From Rhodospirillaceae bacterium (GTDB lineage: Bacteria; Pseudomonadota; Alphaproteobacteria; MPNO01; UBA2964), in contig JABJKO010000189.1 of the NCBI GenBank assembly GCA_018660305.1, positions 1 through 15,708 on the forward strand: DNA of 15,708 nucleotides. Reading direction: 5' to 3'. Of the stretch, positions 7,812 to 14,031 are shown piece after piece (within the stretch, counting starts at the first letter, position 1; each line of letters starts with the position of its first letter). The translations under genes and the position numbers were made by a program. Below the pieces are notes generated by a model that saw only the letters and a list, made by a program, of their open reading frames with translations, did no database searches and was not told where the DNA came from.

Positions 7812-8684
7812 TTAAACAGCGGCAATCATCTCTTGGCCCACCAACGTGCAACGACGCAGCAACCGGCGTTCGGTGGCTGGAAAATCGGTGCGGGCATGGC
7901 AGGAGCAGTAATTATCCCACATGGCCAGTTCACCTTCCGCCCATACATGCTCGTAGACATTCTCCGGCGCCTCGGCGATGTCCCAAAGCTCGCTCAGGAT
8001 GGCGTCGCTTTCATCCCGTGGCAGACCATCGACCCGTGCCGTCATCAGCCGATTGACATAAAGCGCCGTCCGGCCGGAAACCGGATGTTGGACAAAGATG
8101 GGCTGGGAGAGGTGATGGATACCGGTGAGATCGCCATCAATGTCGACCGTCTCGGTCATGTGAAAATCATAGACCTGCAAAGCGGTGCGGCCGGCGAGAG
8201 TTTTCTTCAGGGCTTCGGGAATTTTGTCGTAGGCCCGGTACATGTTGGTAAACAGCGTATGGCCGCCGGTTGACGGAAGATCGATGGCGTAGAGGAGCGT
8301 GCCCTTATGGGGTTGGGGCATGTAGCACATGTCGTGGTGAAAATACATTTCCCCATCCGGCAGGGACCCCACATAGTTGCCAGCGGCATCTTTCTTGTTG
8401 GTAACCAGCATGACACCGTCATGGTAATCGGCGCCCTCCGGCCGGCGGTCCACGCTCCGGGACCGAGTGCCGAGGGTTCCGAAATTGGCGGCGAACGCCA
8501 ATTGTTGTTCCTGGGTCAAATCCTGGTGGGAAAATATCAGGACAATATGATCCAGCCAGGCCTGGTTAAGGGTGGCGGCGGTATCTGCATCCAGGGGCTG
8601 GGTCAAATCGACGCCGGTGACGCGGGCGCCCAAGGCCGATCCGGTGGGTGAAATCTCGAGTTTGTTCTTTAGGGTCGTTGCCAT
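7812..8684 (-). CDS. TauD/TfdA family 2-oxoglutarate dioxygenase, copy 3 (first gene of the block)
   Basis: This is the first and most divergent of the three TauD/TfdA dioxygenases, 290 residues from the start chosen here. Iron ligands are His116 and Asp118 in YFHHDMCY and His263 in CSCHARTDF, with Arg274 and Arg278 in RRLLRRCT as anion and cosubstrate ligands. The open frame extends 22 codons further to a GTG at 8750. That extension would translate the predicted -35 and -10 boxes (8721-8749) and has no family similarity, so the ATG at 8682-8684 is chosen. It opens MATTLKNKLEISP and leaves a leader of about 30 nt. The region before the ATG shows no strong Shine-Dalgarno. It heads the co-directional block that continues to tctB. 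Confidence 0.9.
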   Translation of the reverse strand: MATTLKNKLEISPTGSALGARVTGVDLTQPLDADTAATLNQAWLDHIVLIFSHQDLTQEQQLAFAANFGTLGTRSRSVDRRPEGADYHDGVMLVTNKKDAAGNYVGSLPDGEMYFHHDMCYMPQPHKGTLLYAIDLPSTGGHTLFTNMYRAYDKIPEALKKTLAGRTALQVYDFHMTETVDIDGDLTGIHHLSQPIFVQHPVSGRTALYVNRLMTARVDGLPRDESDAILSELWDIAEAPENVYEHVWAEGELAMWDNYCSCHARTDFPATERRLLRRCTLVGQEMIAAV

Positions 8685-8720
8685 GGTTCTGCTATCTGCC
8701 GATGAAACTTTTACAGCCTC

Positions 8721-8749
8721 ATTATAGGATGGGAACGGATGGGTTTCCA
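8721..8749 (-). promoter_or_regulatory. Putative promoter of the dioxygenase block, with direct repeats in the spacer
   Basis: On the minus strand a perfect -10 TATAAT (8721-8726) is preceded by a 17-bp spacer and a -35 TGGAAA (8744-8749, four of six matches). The spacer consists almost wholly of two copies of GGATGGG on the plus strand (8727-8733 and 8737-8743), repeated at 10 bp. This places two identical sites on the same face of the helix. The predicted start is near 8714. A weak -35, a strong -10 and phased repeats suggest an activator- or repressor-controlled promoter; this is inference. Confidence 0.55.
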
Positions 8750-8823
8750 CAAAATGGGGAATTTCTGTTCCATCTCCCCCATGACACAGTTTCTGAGCAA
8801 TTCAGGGTAAAGTCGATTTAACC

Positions 8824-9591
8824 ATGACGAGATTTGATGAGCCGCAATTGCGGGAAATCTTCCAGGCCCTGAGGCAAACCGGCGCGCCCGCCGCCGGCAC
8901 AGTCGATAATGCCGCATTGGGTCAGGAAATCCTCGATTTTCTCGCCATGCTTGACGGTATAAAGCCGGTTTTCCTGCTTGGCCGCGGGATCGATCACCCG
9001 GATTGGGTCGCCGGTATGCTGACCACGGCGCGGTCGCTGGATCTCACCATTATTGAAGGTCCTTTCTGGGATGCGACACCGCTCGGTGGCTTTCCCGTCT
9101 GGTATGCGGATTATAACCGGTCCCTCCTGACGCCGTTCCGGGCCCATTACATCTGCGCAGGTCACGACATCGCCCAGGCGGTCAGATCGGTGTGCGATGC
9201 CGGCGGCCGCGTGTCCATGACCGAAGAATCCCGGCTGCTGGGCTACCCCGAATGCTGTGTCAGGGGCCATTACGACCGCGCCGACCGCTATCACAAGGCA
9301 ACGCTCTCCATGCTGATGCGGCTGGGCGGGCGTGACCAGGAATTTATGCGGGCTCTGCTGGAAGGGGGCGCTGCCATGTCACCCCAGACTGAATCCGAGA
9401 TTGCCAATATGGAATCGGCCCTGGATATTCACCCGGCGCGCTATGGCAGCTGGAATATGTGCACCAATTGCAGCCAAACCGACGGCGGCCCGTCCTCCAC
9501 CTTATCGGCGCAGTACTATAATCTGGCGGTCAGGATTGATCCCGAATGGGTGGCGGGCATTACTTCTAGCGTTGGGCCACCACCACGTTAG
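8824..9591 (+). CDS. Unknown Cys-containing protein with a GYPECCV motif
   Basis: I do not recognise this 255-residue protein with certainty. It is soluble, with no signal peptide or membrane segment. Six cysteines stand out: Cys111, Cys124, the adjacent pair Cys144-Cys145 in LLGYPECCVRGHYDR, and Cys213 and Cys216 in MCTNC. The GYPxCCV motif recalls what I remember of the archaeal DUF483 family, but that link is uncertain. Cys pairs with nearby His suggest a metal or Fe-S site or redox chemistry. The start is the only plausible ATG, since an in-frame TGA lies 30 nt upstream. It has no strong Shine-Dalgarno. The gene is divergent from the dioxygenase block, with 139 bp between, and its last 26 bp overlap the convergent methyltransferase gene. 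Confidence 0.8.
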   Translation: MTRFDEPQLREIFQALRQTGAPAAGTVDNAALGQEILDFLAMLDGIKPVFLLGRGIDHPDWVAGMLTTARSLDLTIIEGPFWDATPLGGFPVWYADYNRSLLTPFRAHYICAGHDIAQAVRSVCDAGGRVSMTEESRLLGYPECCVRGHYDRADRYHKATLSMLMRLGGRDQEFMRALLEGGAAMSPQTESEIANMESALDIHPARYGSWNMCTNCSQTDGGPSSTLSAQYYNLAVRIDPEWVAGITSSVGPPPR

Positions 9592-10375
9592 AGGCGGTAA
9601 GCACGCGAAGCCCGTCCGCATCCACATAATCGGCAAGCGCCGTCGAGACTTCCTCGATCACCTGTTGGAGGCCGGTCTCGTCGAGCTGTTCCAGCGCGTG
9701 CCGCGCCGACGGCCCACCGGCGGCCAGCGCCTGGACAAAGACTTCCGGTGAGGCGAAGCGGGCTTCCATGGTCCGGCGGACGACAGAGACATCGCGAAAA
9801 CCGGCGGTCTCGATCAGATCGCCGACCGCGACCGGATCGCCGAAGGAATAAGGATGTTGTATGCCCGAGGGATCGACATCGTGCTTGTCCAGGGCATTGG
9901 CCACGGCGCAATGGGCCGGGCACAACTCAAGTTGGCAATAGATTCCGAATACCGCGCGCCCGTCGGTGCTCATCACCCGCCGCATTTCCGCCAGCGCGCC
10001 CGGCCTGTCGGGCAGGAATTGGAGGACCTGATTGCCGACGATGGTCCGGAACGCGCCGTCTTCGAATGGCAGGGCCATGATATCGCCCTCATGCCATTCC
10101 ACGGCGCCGCCTGCATCCAGATTGCGGGCATGGGCGATCATGCCCGCATTGAGATCGATGGCCGCCACAGCGCCCTTTTCTCCCAGCATTTCCGCCGCGT
10201 AGCGGGCCGCCGCTCCCGTGCCGCACCCGACATCCAGCAAACGGCTGCCCGGCTTGGGGTCCGCCAAATCGACCAGTGCCTGGGACCAGGGCCCAAAAAC
10301 CGTGGGGACAAGGTATTTTTCAAAGGCTTCCGCGGCACTGGTATCCACCGACTGTCCGGCCTGGTTTTCCGCCAT
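9566..10375 (-). CDS. Class I SAM-dependent methyltransferase
   Basis: This 269-residue cytoplasmic protein has the class I methyltransferase fold of the UbiE/COQ5-like Methyltransf_11 group. SAM-binding motif I is LLDVGCGTG at 46-54. The acidic residue that binds the ribose is Asp74 in AAIDLN. GDIMALPFEDGAF lies at 97-109, and the post-motif NQVLQFLPDRPGALAEMRRVM lies at about 115-135. The C-terminal half should set substrate choice and matches nothing I can name; it has Cys147, Cys152 and Cys156 close together. A Shine-Dalgarno GGGGGA (10381-10386) lies 5 nt before the ATG. The gene converges on and overlaps the unknown Cys-rich gene by 26 bp. The methyl acceptor is unknown. Confidence 0.9.
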   Translation of the reverse strand: MAENQAGQSVDTSAAEAFEKYLVPTVFGPWSQALVDLADPKPGSRLLDVGCGTGAAARYAAEMLGEKGAVAAIDLNAGMIAHARNLDAGGAVEWHEGDIMALPFEDGAFRTIVGNQVLQFLPDRPGALAEMRRVMSTDGRAVFGIYCQLELCPAHCAVANALDKHDVDPSGIQHPYSFGDPVAVGDLIETAGFRDVSVVRRTMEARFASPEVFVQALAAGGPSARHALEQLDETGLQQVIEEVSTALADYVDADGLRVLTASNVVVAQR

Positions 10376-10672
10376 AATTGTCCCCCAATTCCATTTATAG
10401 GCACCTGAACCCGGCTCTCCTGATAGACCGAATGGGCCGGAAACGCCAGCCCGGTTAATGCGCGCAACCCCCTCTTATGACAGGACTTTTATTTTATTAA
10501 TCAATGAATTCAGCCTATGGGATTACTTAAATCTTAACACAATGGAAAGAGTACGATCGTTAGAATTCAAATTACCGCAGTTTTCCAATTGTATGAAAAA
10601 CGAATGAATATTAGAAACAATTTGTAATGAAATTTGCGGTGGGAGTGATGGTCTGATGGGAGTGACGGTCTG
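10376..10672. other. AT-rich divergent intergenic region
   Basis: About 297 bp separate the methyltransferase and lipoprotein genes, which are divergently transcribed. The part from about 10480 to 10635 is markedly more AT-rich than the surrounding genes. On the plus strand a weak promoter-like pair, TTGTAT (10589-10594) and TAGAAA (10612-10617) with 17 bp between, could drive the lipoprotein gene. On the minus strand TATAAA near 10394-10399 could be a -10 box for the methyltransferase, but no -35 is visible. An 8-bp palindrome ACGATCGT lies at 10553-10560. No convincing RNA gene or further reading frame was seen. Confidence 0.4.
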
Positions 10673-10674
10673 AT
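10641..10674 (+). repeat. 17-bp tandem duplication covering the lipoprotein start
   Basis: GGGAGTGATGGTCTGAT (10641-10657) is followed directly by GGGAGTGACGGTCTGAT (10658-10674), two copies that differ at one base. The second copy supplies the Shine-Dalgarno-like GGGAG and the first two bases of the lipoprotein ATG (10673-10675). The first copy creates an ATG at 10656 that encodes a five-codon peptide (MGVTV) whose TGA overlaps the real ATG as TGATG. Another ATG at 10648 encodes only two codons before a TGA that overlaps the 10656 ATG in the same way. The T-to-C change in copy 2 removes the equivalent extra ATG there. Confidence 0.75.
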
Positions 10675-11341
10675 GAAACGGTGGATGCAGTTAGATTGGC
10701 GATATGCGGCGGTGGCGGCAGCCACGCTGGCGCTGTCGGGCTGCGCCGGCGGTTTCAAGCGGGATTTCAACCAGACGAAGATTTCGACCGACCCGGTTGG
10801 GGCGACCTGCCATTTGGCGGGGACCGGCTTCGCCAAGACGGTGAAGACGCCGATAGAAATCATTCTGCCGAAAAAGGCCGCGCCCATAAATATCCGCTGC
10901 AGGGCGGCTGGCCATCGGCCTTTCGAGGTTAAGGTCAAGGCGGTTTTCAACGAAAAAATTCTCAATAATTTCCTGATGGTCAGTTCCATGGGCCTGCTCA
11001 TCGATATGATGAACGGGCATGACACAAAAATGCCCGACCGTGTTCATATGAACATGGAGCCGACATCCTTTGTCAGCGCCAAGGCACGCGACGTCTGGTT
11101 CCTGCGCTATCGGAACCATATCACCCGGAAATGGGATTATGCGGTCCGCGAATTGAGTGATCGCTGCAATGATTCCAGCGGTGAAGAGGGTGCCTGCATG
11201 CTTGAAATCAAAGCCGCCGAGGCCAGCAAGGGCCGCGCCCTCGCGGTTTTGGAGCAGCAGCGGCGCCGTGCTCATATTCGGACCCGTGCCACGGCCCGCC
11301 GCCCGGCCAAGAAACCGGTCAAACCACCGGCGATCCAATAA
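10673..11341 (+). CDS. Predicted lipoprotein with a PEGA-like domain
   Basis: This 222-residue protein has a lipoprotein signal peptide: positive start MKRWMQLDWR, a hydrophobic core at 11-20, and lipobox LSGC at 21-24 with Cys24 as the acylated residue. Residues about 36-85 (ISTDPVGATCHLAGTG through GHRPFEVKV) resemble a PEGA-like beta domain as found in surface lipoproteins. The segment LLIDMMNG followed by a VHMNMEP strand recalls a family of small uncharacterised envelope lipoproteins. The C-terminal third is charged and basic, ending in an Arg/Lys/Pro-rich tail (about 195-222), possibly for binding peptidoglycan or nucleic acid. It is a single gene facing the DapA-like gene, with 45 bp between. 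A specific function is not identified. Confidence 0.8.
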   Translation: MKRWMQLDWRYAAVAAATLALSGCAGGFKRDFNQTKISTDPVGATCHLAGTGFAKTVKTPIEIILPKKAAPINIRCRAAGHRPFEVKVKAVFNEKILNNFLMVSSMGLLIDMMNGHDTKMPDRVHMNMEPTSFVSAKARDVWFLRYRNHITRKWDYAVRELSDRCNDSSGEEGACMLEIKAAEASKGRALAVLEQQRRRAHIRTRATARRPAKKPVKPPAIQ

Positions 11342-11386
11342 AAACCGTTCGTCTTTGAACCAAGGGGTCGATTGAAATAAGGCCTT

Positions 11387-12316
11387 CTAGGCAGCCTTTT
11401 TCTTTTTGATTTTGCCGTTGATCAGCCCGGCGCGCTGAAGAACGCCGTCCAGCCGTTTCTCCAGCTCTTTACTAGCCGGCATCATGGGCAGGCGGTGTTC
11501 GTTCTTGGGCATGATCCCGAGCTTTTTCATCATGTATTTCATCGGCTGCGGATTGGTGTCGTAGAACACTGCCTGGTTGATCTCAAAAAGCTGGTAATGG
11601 ATCTTCTGGGCTTCCTTCATCTTGCCCTGCCAGACCAGCTCGCACATCTTTGCGAGCTGCTTGGGCATCAGATTGCCCACCGCATTCATCAAGCCGCAAG
11701 CGCCCACCGTCATCATCGGGTAGGACAGATCCTCCAGCCCGACGAAAATGCGGAAATCCATACCGAAATGGTCGAGGCAGGTGGAGACGAAACCGAGATC
11801 GTCGACCGCATGCTTCATGCCGACGAAATGCGGGCTCTCCTTGCTGATCCGGTCCAACGTATCGAGCGTCACCGACACGGCGGCCCGACCGGGAATGTGA
11901 TAGATCATCCACGGCTTTTTGGTCTGTTTAGCGACTTCACCGTAATAGGCGACCAGACCCCGCTGCGACGGCCGGATGTAGTACGGCGTAACGATCAGCA
12001 ACGCGTCGGCCCCCGCCTTGTCGGCATGTGCGGTCAATGCCACCGTCTCTGCAAGGCTCTGCGAGCCCGTTGCGGCGACAATCGGCACCTTGGAAGCGGC
12101 CGCCTCGATCGCGACATCGACCGTCCGATTGCGTTCCTCAACGGTCAACGTCGACGGTTCGGACGTGGTTCCGTTAACCAGGATGCCGTGGGACCCGTTC
12201 TTGACCTGAAACTCCACCAGCCCGGCATAGGCGTCATAATCGACCTTGCCGTTCTTGAACGGTGTAATCAGAGGCGGAATGGACCCCTTTAGAAACGACT
12301 TGGGCAAACGCATCAT
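11387..12316 (-). CDS. DapA/N-acetylneuraminate lyase family aldolase or dehydratase
   Basis: This 309-residue class I aldolase has the TIM-barrel fold of the DapA/NAL superfamily, whose members form a Schiff base with pyruvate or a 2-oxo acid. The Schiff-base lysine is Lys168 in GMKHAVDD. The catalytic Tyr139 and carboxylate-binding Arg143 lie in IYHIPGR. GTTSEPSTL at 49-57 is the Thr-Thr-containing phosphate-loop-like motif, with Ser in place of the usual Gly of GTTGE. The frame could extend 22 codons upstream into the bicupin gene, but the double ATG at 12316/12313, 5 nt after that gene's stop, gives the normal family N-terminus. The tail ends KIKKKKAA. Next to the bicupin and UbiD genes, a pyruvate-releasing aldolase step in aromatic breakdown is more likely than lysine synthesis; this is inference. 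Confidence 0.87.
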   Translation of the reverse strand: MMRLPKSFLKGSIPPLITPFKNGKVDYDAYAGLVEFQVKNGSHGILVNGTTSEPSTLTVEERNRTVDVAIEAAASKVPIVAATGSQSLAETVALTAHADKAGADALLIVTPYYIRPSQRGLVAYYGEVAKQTKKPWMIYHIPGRAAVSVTLDTLDRISKESPHFVGMKHAVDDLGFVSTCLDHFGMDFRIFVGLEDLSYPMMTVGACGLMNAVGNLMPKQLAKMCELVWQGKMKEAQKIHYQLFEINQAVFYDTNPQPMKYMMKKLGIMPKNEHRLPMMPASKELEKRLDGVLQRAGLINGKIKKKKAA

Positions 12317-12321
12317 AATGG

Positions 12322-13443
12322 TCAGCTCGCTGCTTTGGCGCGGTTGGTGTCGAAGCCGGTCTCGGCGCCAAGCACGCTCCACGGCTTTTTCAAATCTTCC
12401 TGCCAGAGCAGAGATTCCATGATAATGTTGAGCGGCTGGTCCTGGATGGTCAGCTCATAGACCGGCTCGTCGCCGGTGGAAGCGTGGTTGTGGACGCCCC
12501 AGCCCGGCGCGGTCAGAAGCAGATCGCCGGATTCCCATTCATAAACCTTGCCTTCGACCGTCGATTTGCCCTGGCCACCGAAAATGTAATTCATCGCGGC
12601 CGACACATGCCGGTGTGGCTTGTCGACGATTCCCGGCGGACGAATGGTGATGGTGGCGAAGAAATTGGGTGTCGTGCCGTTGGTGCGGCCGGTCATGGGG
12701 TTCCAGAGCAGATAGAGCCGGCGGCCGACATAATCCGGACCCAGCGCCGTCAGCTTGTCGAGCTCCTTCTTGACCTTCTTCCACGGCCAATGAAGCGCCT
12801 TGGATTCGACGGCATCCGGGGCGATGAGAATTTCATAGGGCATCAGCCAGGCACCGTCGTCGGTGAGCTGGAAAGTGCCGTAGGGGCTCTTGCGGCGGGG
12901 GTCGTTCTCAGCGATCTCGCCTTCTTTGGCTTCCCCTTCGACTTCCTTCAAATTCGGTTCCGGGTCTTCTTCGACGATGTGGACGTTCATCTTCTCAAGC
13001 AGCGGCGCGTTGGTGTAGGTCAGCCGCGCCTGCACCGAGTCGGAATCATTGACGTGGATGTATGTCTGCATGGACGGGAAGTTGAACAGATCATATTGCT
13101 CGAAATCGATCCGCTGACCGGCAACCATCGAATGACCGCTTCCCAGGATACAGAAATTGACCTGGGTCGAGTTGTGGCGGATCGGTCTTGTCTGTTCACC
13201 GGGATTCAGCACTTCAAGGATGGGCCGGATCCCCGGCGCGAGCCCAAGCCCGACACCCAGCTTATGGGCGTCTGGATGAACGATCCATGACTGACGCCGG
13301 CCATTATTGGGCATCGGCATTTCCGACAGTCTTTTGATTTCCCCTTCGAAATCCGCGCGTTTGATAATGGCGGGTTCCCACAGCTCGGGTGCGGGCTCAG
13401 TTTGACCCGACCTGTCGACGAAAATTCCCTTTTGTTCAGCCAT
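12322..13443 (-). CDS. Gentisate 1,2-dioxygenase-like bicupin
   Basis: This 373-residue two-domain cupin is related to gentisate and 1-hydroxy-2-naphthoate dioxygenases, which cleave an aromatic ring using Fe(II). Domain 1 (about 70-145) has PGEQTRPIRHNSTQ and YIHVN, so His90 and His130 are its only obvious ligands. Domain 2 (about 262-340) has KPHRHVSAAMNYIFGG and PGWGVHNH, supplying His277, His279, His318 and His320 and looking like the metal cupin. An insertion at 155-200 is acidic and charged. The SD GGAGG (13450-13454) is 6 nt before the ATG, inside a short inverted repeat. The gene has a strong promoter-like element upstream and a DapA-like gene 5 nt downstream. Ring cleavage of a hydroxylated aromatic acid is the likely role; the exact substrate is unknown. 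Confidence 0.85.
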   Translation of the reverse strand: MAEQKGIFVDRSGQTEPAPELWEPAIIKRADFEGEIKRLSEMPMPNNGRRQSWIVHPDAHKLGVGLGLAPGIRPILEVLNPGEQTRPIRHNSTQVNFCILGSGHSMVAGQRIDFEQYDLFNFPSMQTYIHVNDSDSVQARLTYTNAPLLEKMNVHIVEEDPEPNLKEVEGEAKEGEIAENDPRRKSPYGTFQLTDDGAWLMPYEILIAPDAVESKALHWPWKKVKKELDKLTALGPDYVGRRLYLLWNPMTGRTNGTTPNFFATITIRPPGIVDKPHRHVSAAMNYIFGGQGKSTVEGKVYEWESGDLLLTAPGWGVHNHASTGDEPVYELTIQDQPLNIIMESLLWQEDLKKPWSVLGAETGFDTNRAKAAS

Positions 13444-13457
13444 GATGGTCCTCCATC
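13444..13457 (-). promoter_or_regulatory. Short hairpin around the bicupin ribosome-binding site
   Basis: On the minus strand GATGG and CCATC pair around an AGGA tetraloop, directly before the bicupin ATG. The Shine-Dalgarno core GGAGG is partly in the stem and partly in the loop. A 5-bp stem is only marginally stable, so it may tune translation modestly or be chance. Confidence 0.3.
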
Positions 13458-13514
13458 AAATTAGGTTTCAGTATGCCGTTCCGCCTGCGGGGGCACGGCT
13501 CACATTTCCCCGCA

Positions 13515-13538
13515 AAATACTTCGAAATCTTAGTATTT
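13515..13538. promoter_or_regulatory. Candidate MarR operator over the bicupin -10 box
   Basis: AAATACT (13515-13521) and AGTATTT (13532-13538) are perfect 7-bp inverted repeats 10 nt apart, with half-site centres 17 bp apart. The repeat covers the predicted -10 box at 13527-13532. This is the size and placement expected for a MarR-family dimer acting as a repressor. The marR gene ends 14 nt away, which makes its product the first candidate to bind here. Binding itself is inferred. Confidence 0.55.
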
Positions 13539-13555
13539 CCGCCAATTTTCGTCAA
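13527..13555 (-). promoter_or_regulatory. Putative sigma70-type promoter of the bicupin and DapA-like genes
   Basis: On the minus strand a -35 TTGACG (13550-13555, five of six matches) and a -10 TAAGAT (13527-13532, four of six) are separated by exactly 17 bp. The -35 box overlaps the marR stop codon. The predicted start near 13520 leaves a leader of about 77 nt before the bicupin ATG. This is the best promoter in the window by overall match and spacing. Confidence 0.6.
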
Positions 13556-14031
13556 GCAGGCGCGGTCTCCTCATCCCGGTCCAGATTGGCTTTCATGGCG
13601 GTCATCAGCCGTTTTAGGGTCTCAATATCCTCGGTGGTGAGCCCTTCCGTGGCGATCTCGTTGATGTGGATTGCCATACGCAGCAGCTCAAATTTCAGGT
13701 TTCGGCCCTTCTGTGTCGGGTAGATATTGATTGTCCGGCGGTCGCGCCGGTTACGGACGCGCCGCACCAGCCCGTTTTTTTCCAACAGCCGCAGGACACT
13801 CGCTGTGGTGGGTTCGGTGGTGCCCACACGCCGGCTCAGTTCCCGCTGGCTCAGCCCCTCTTCGATCCACAGGGCGCGCATGAAATAATATTGACCGAGG
13901 GTCATGCCATAATCGGAAAGCCGGCGCCGTAACGCCTTGCCGACCGCGATGTTGGTATCGCGCACCAGGTATCCGGGGCTCTCATTGGGGTCCAGCCAGA
14001 TTTCGTCGTCATCTTTGGGTGACGGACTCAT
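13552..14031 (-). CDS. MarR-family transcriptional regulator
   Basis: This 159-residue winged-helix regulator binds DNA as a dimer and usually represses nearby catabolic genes until an aromatic or phenolic ligand is bound. The recognition region runs from GLSQRELSRRVG through TTEPTTASVLRLLEKNGLV (about 59-89). The wing carries the hallmark RNRRDRRTINIYPTQKGR (93-110). Helices before and after it form the dimer interface. The length is typical. Its ATG overlaps the ubiD stop as ATGA (14028-14031), so the two genes are co-transcribed and probably translationally coupled. It ends just before the bicupin promoter and its inverted repeat, which suggests control of the bicupin and aldolase genes and perhaps of its own operon. 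Confidence 0.93.
   Translation of the reverse strand: MSPSPKDDDEIWLDPNESPGYLVRDTNIAVGKALRRRLSDYGMTLGQYYFMRALWIEEGLSQRELSRRVGTTEPTTASVLRLLEKNGLVRRVRNRRDRRTINIYPTQKGRNLKFELLRMAIHINEIATEGLTTEDIETLKRLMTAMKANLDRDEETAPA

Noticed and set aside
11376..11405. Possible terminator between the lipoprotein and DapA-like genes (AAGGC/GCCTT arms)
   Set aside because: The stem is only 5 bp, includes the stop codon region, and lacks a proper T-tract on the relevant strand.
12317..12382. Upstream extension of the DapA-like protein (MERAWRRDRL...)
   Set aside because: It overlaps the bicupin 3' end in another frame and is not family-like; the double ATG at 12316/12313 gives the normal N-terminus.
12484..13290. 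Long open frame on the plus strand across the bicupin gene
   Set aside because: It is antisense to a clear cupin coding sequence and has no recognisable features.
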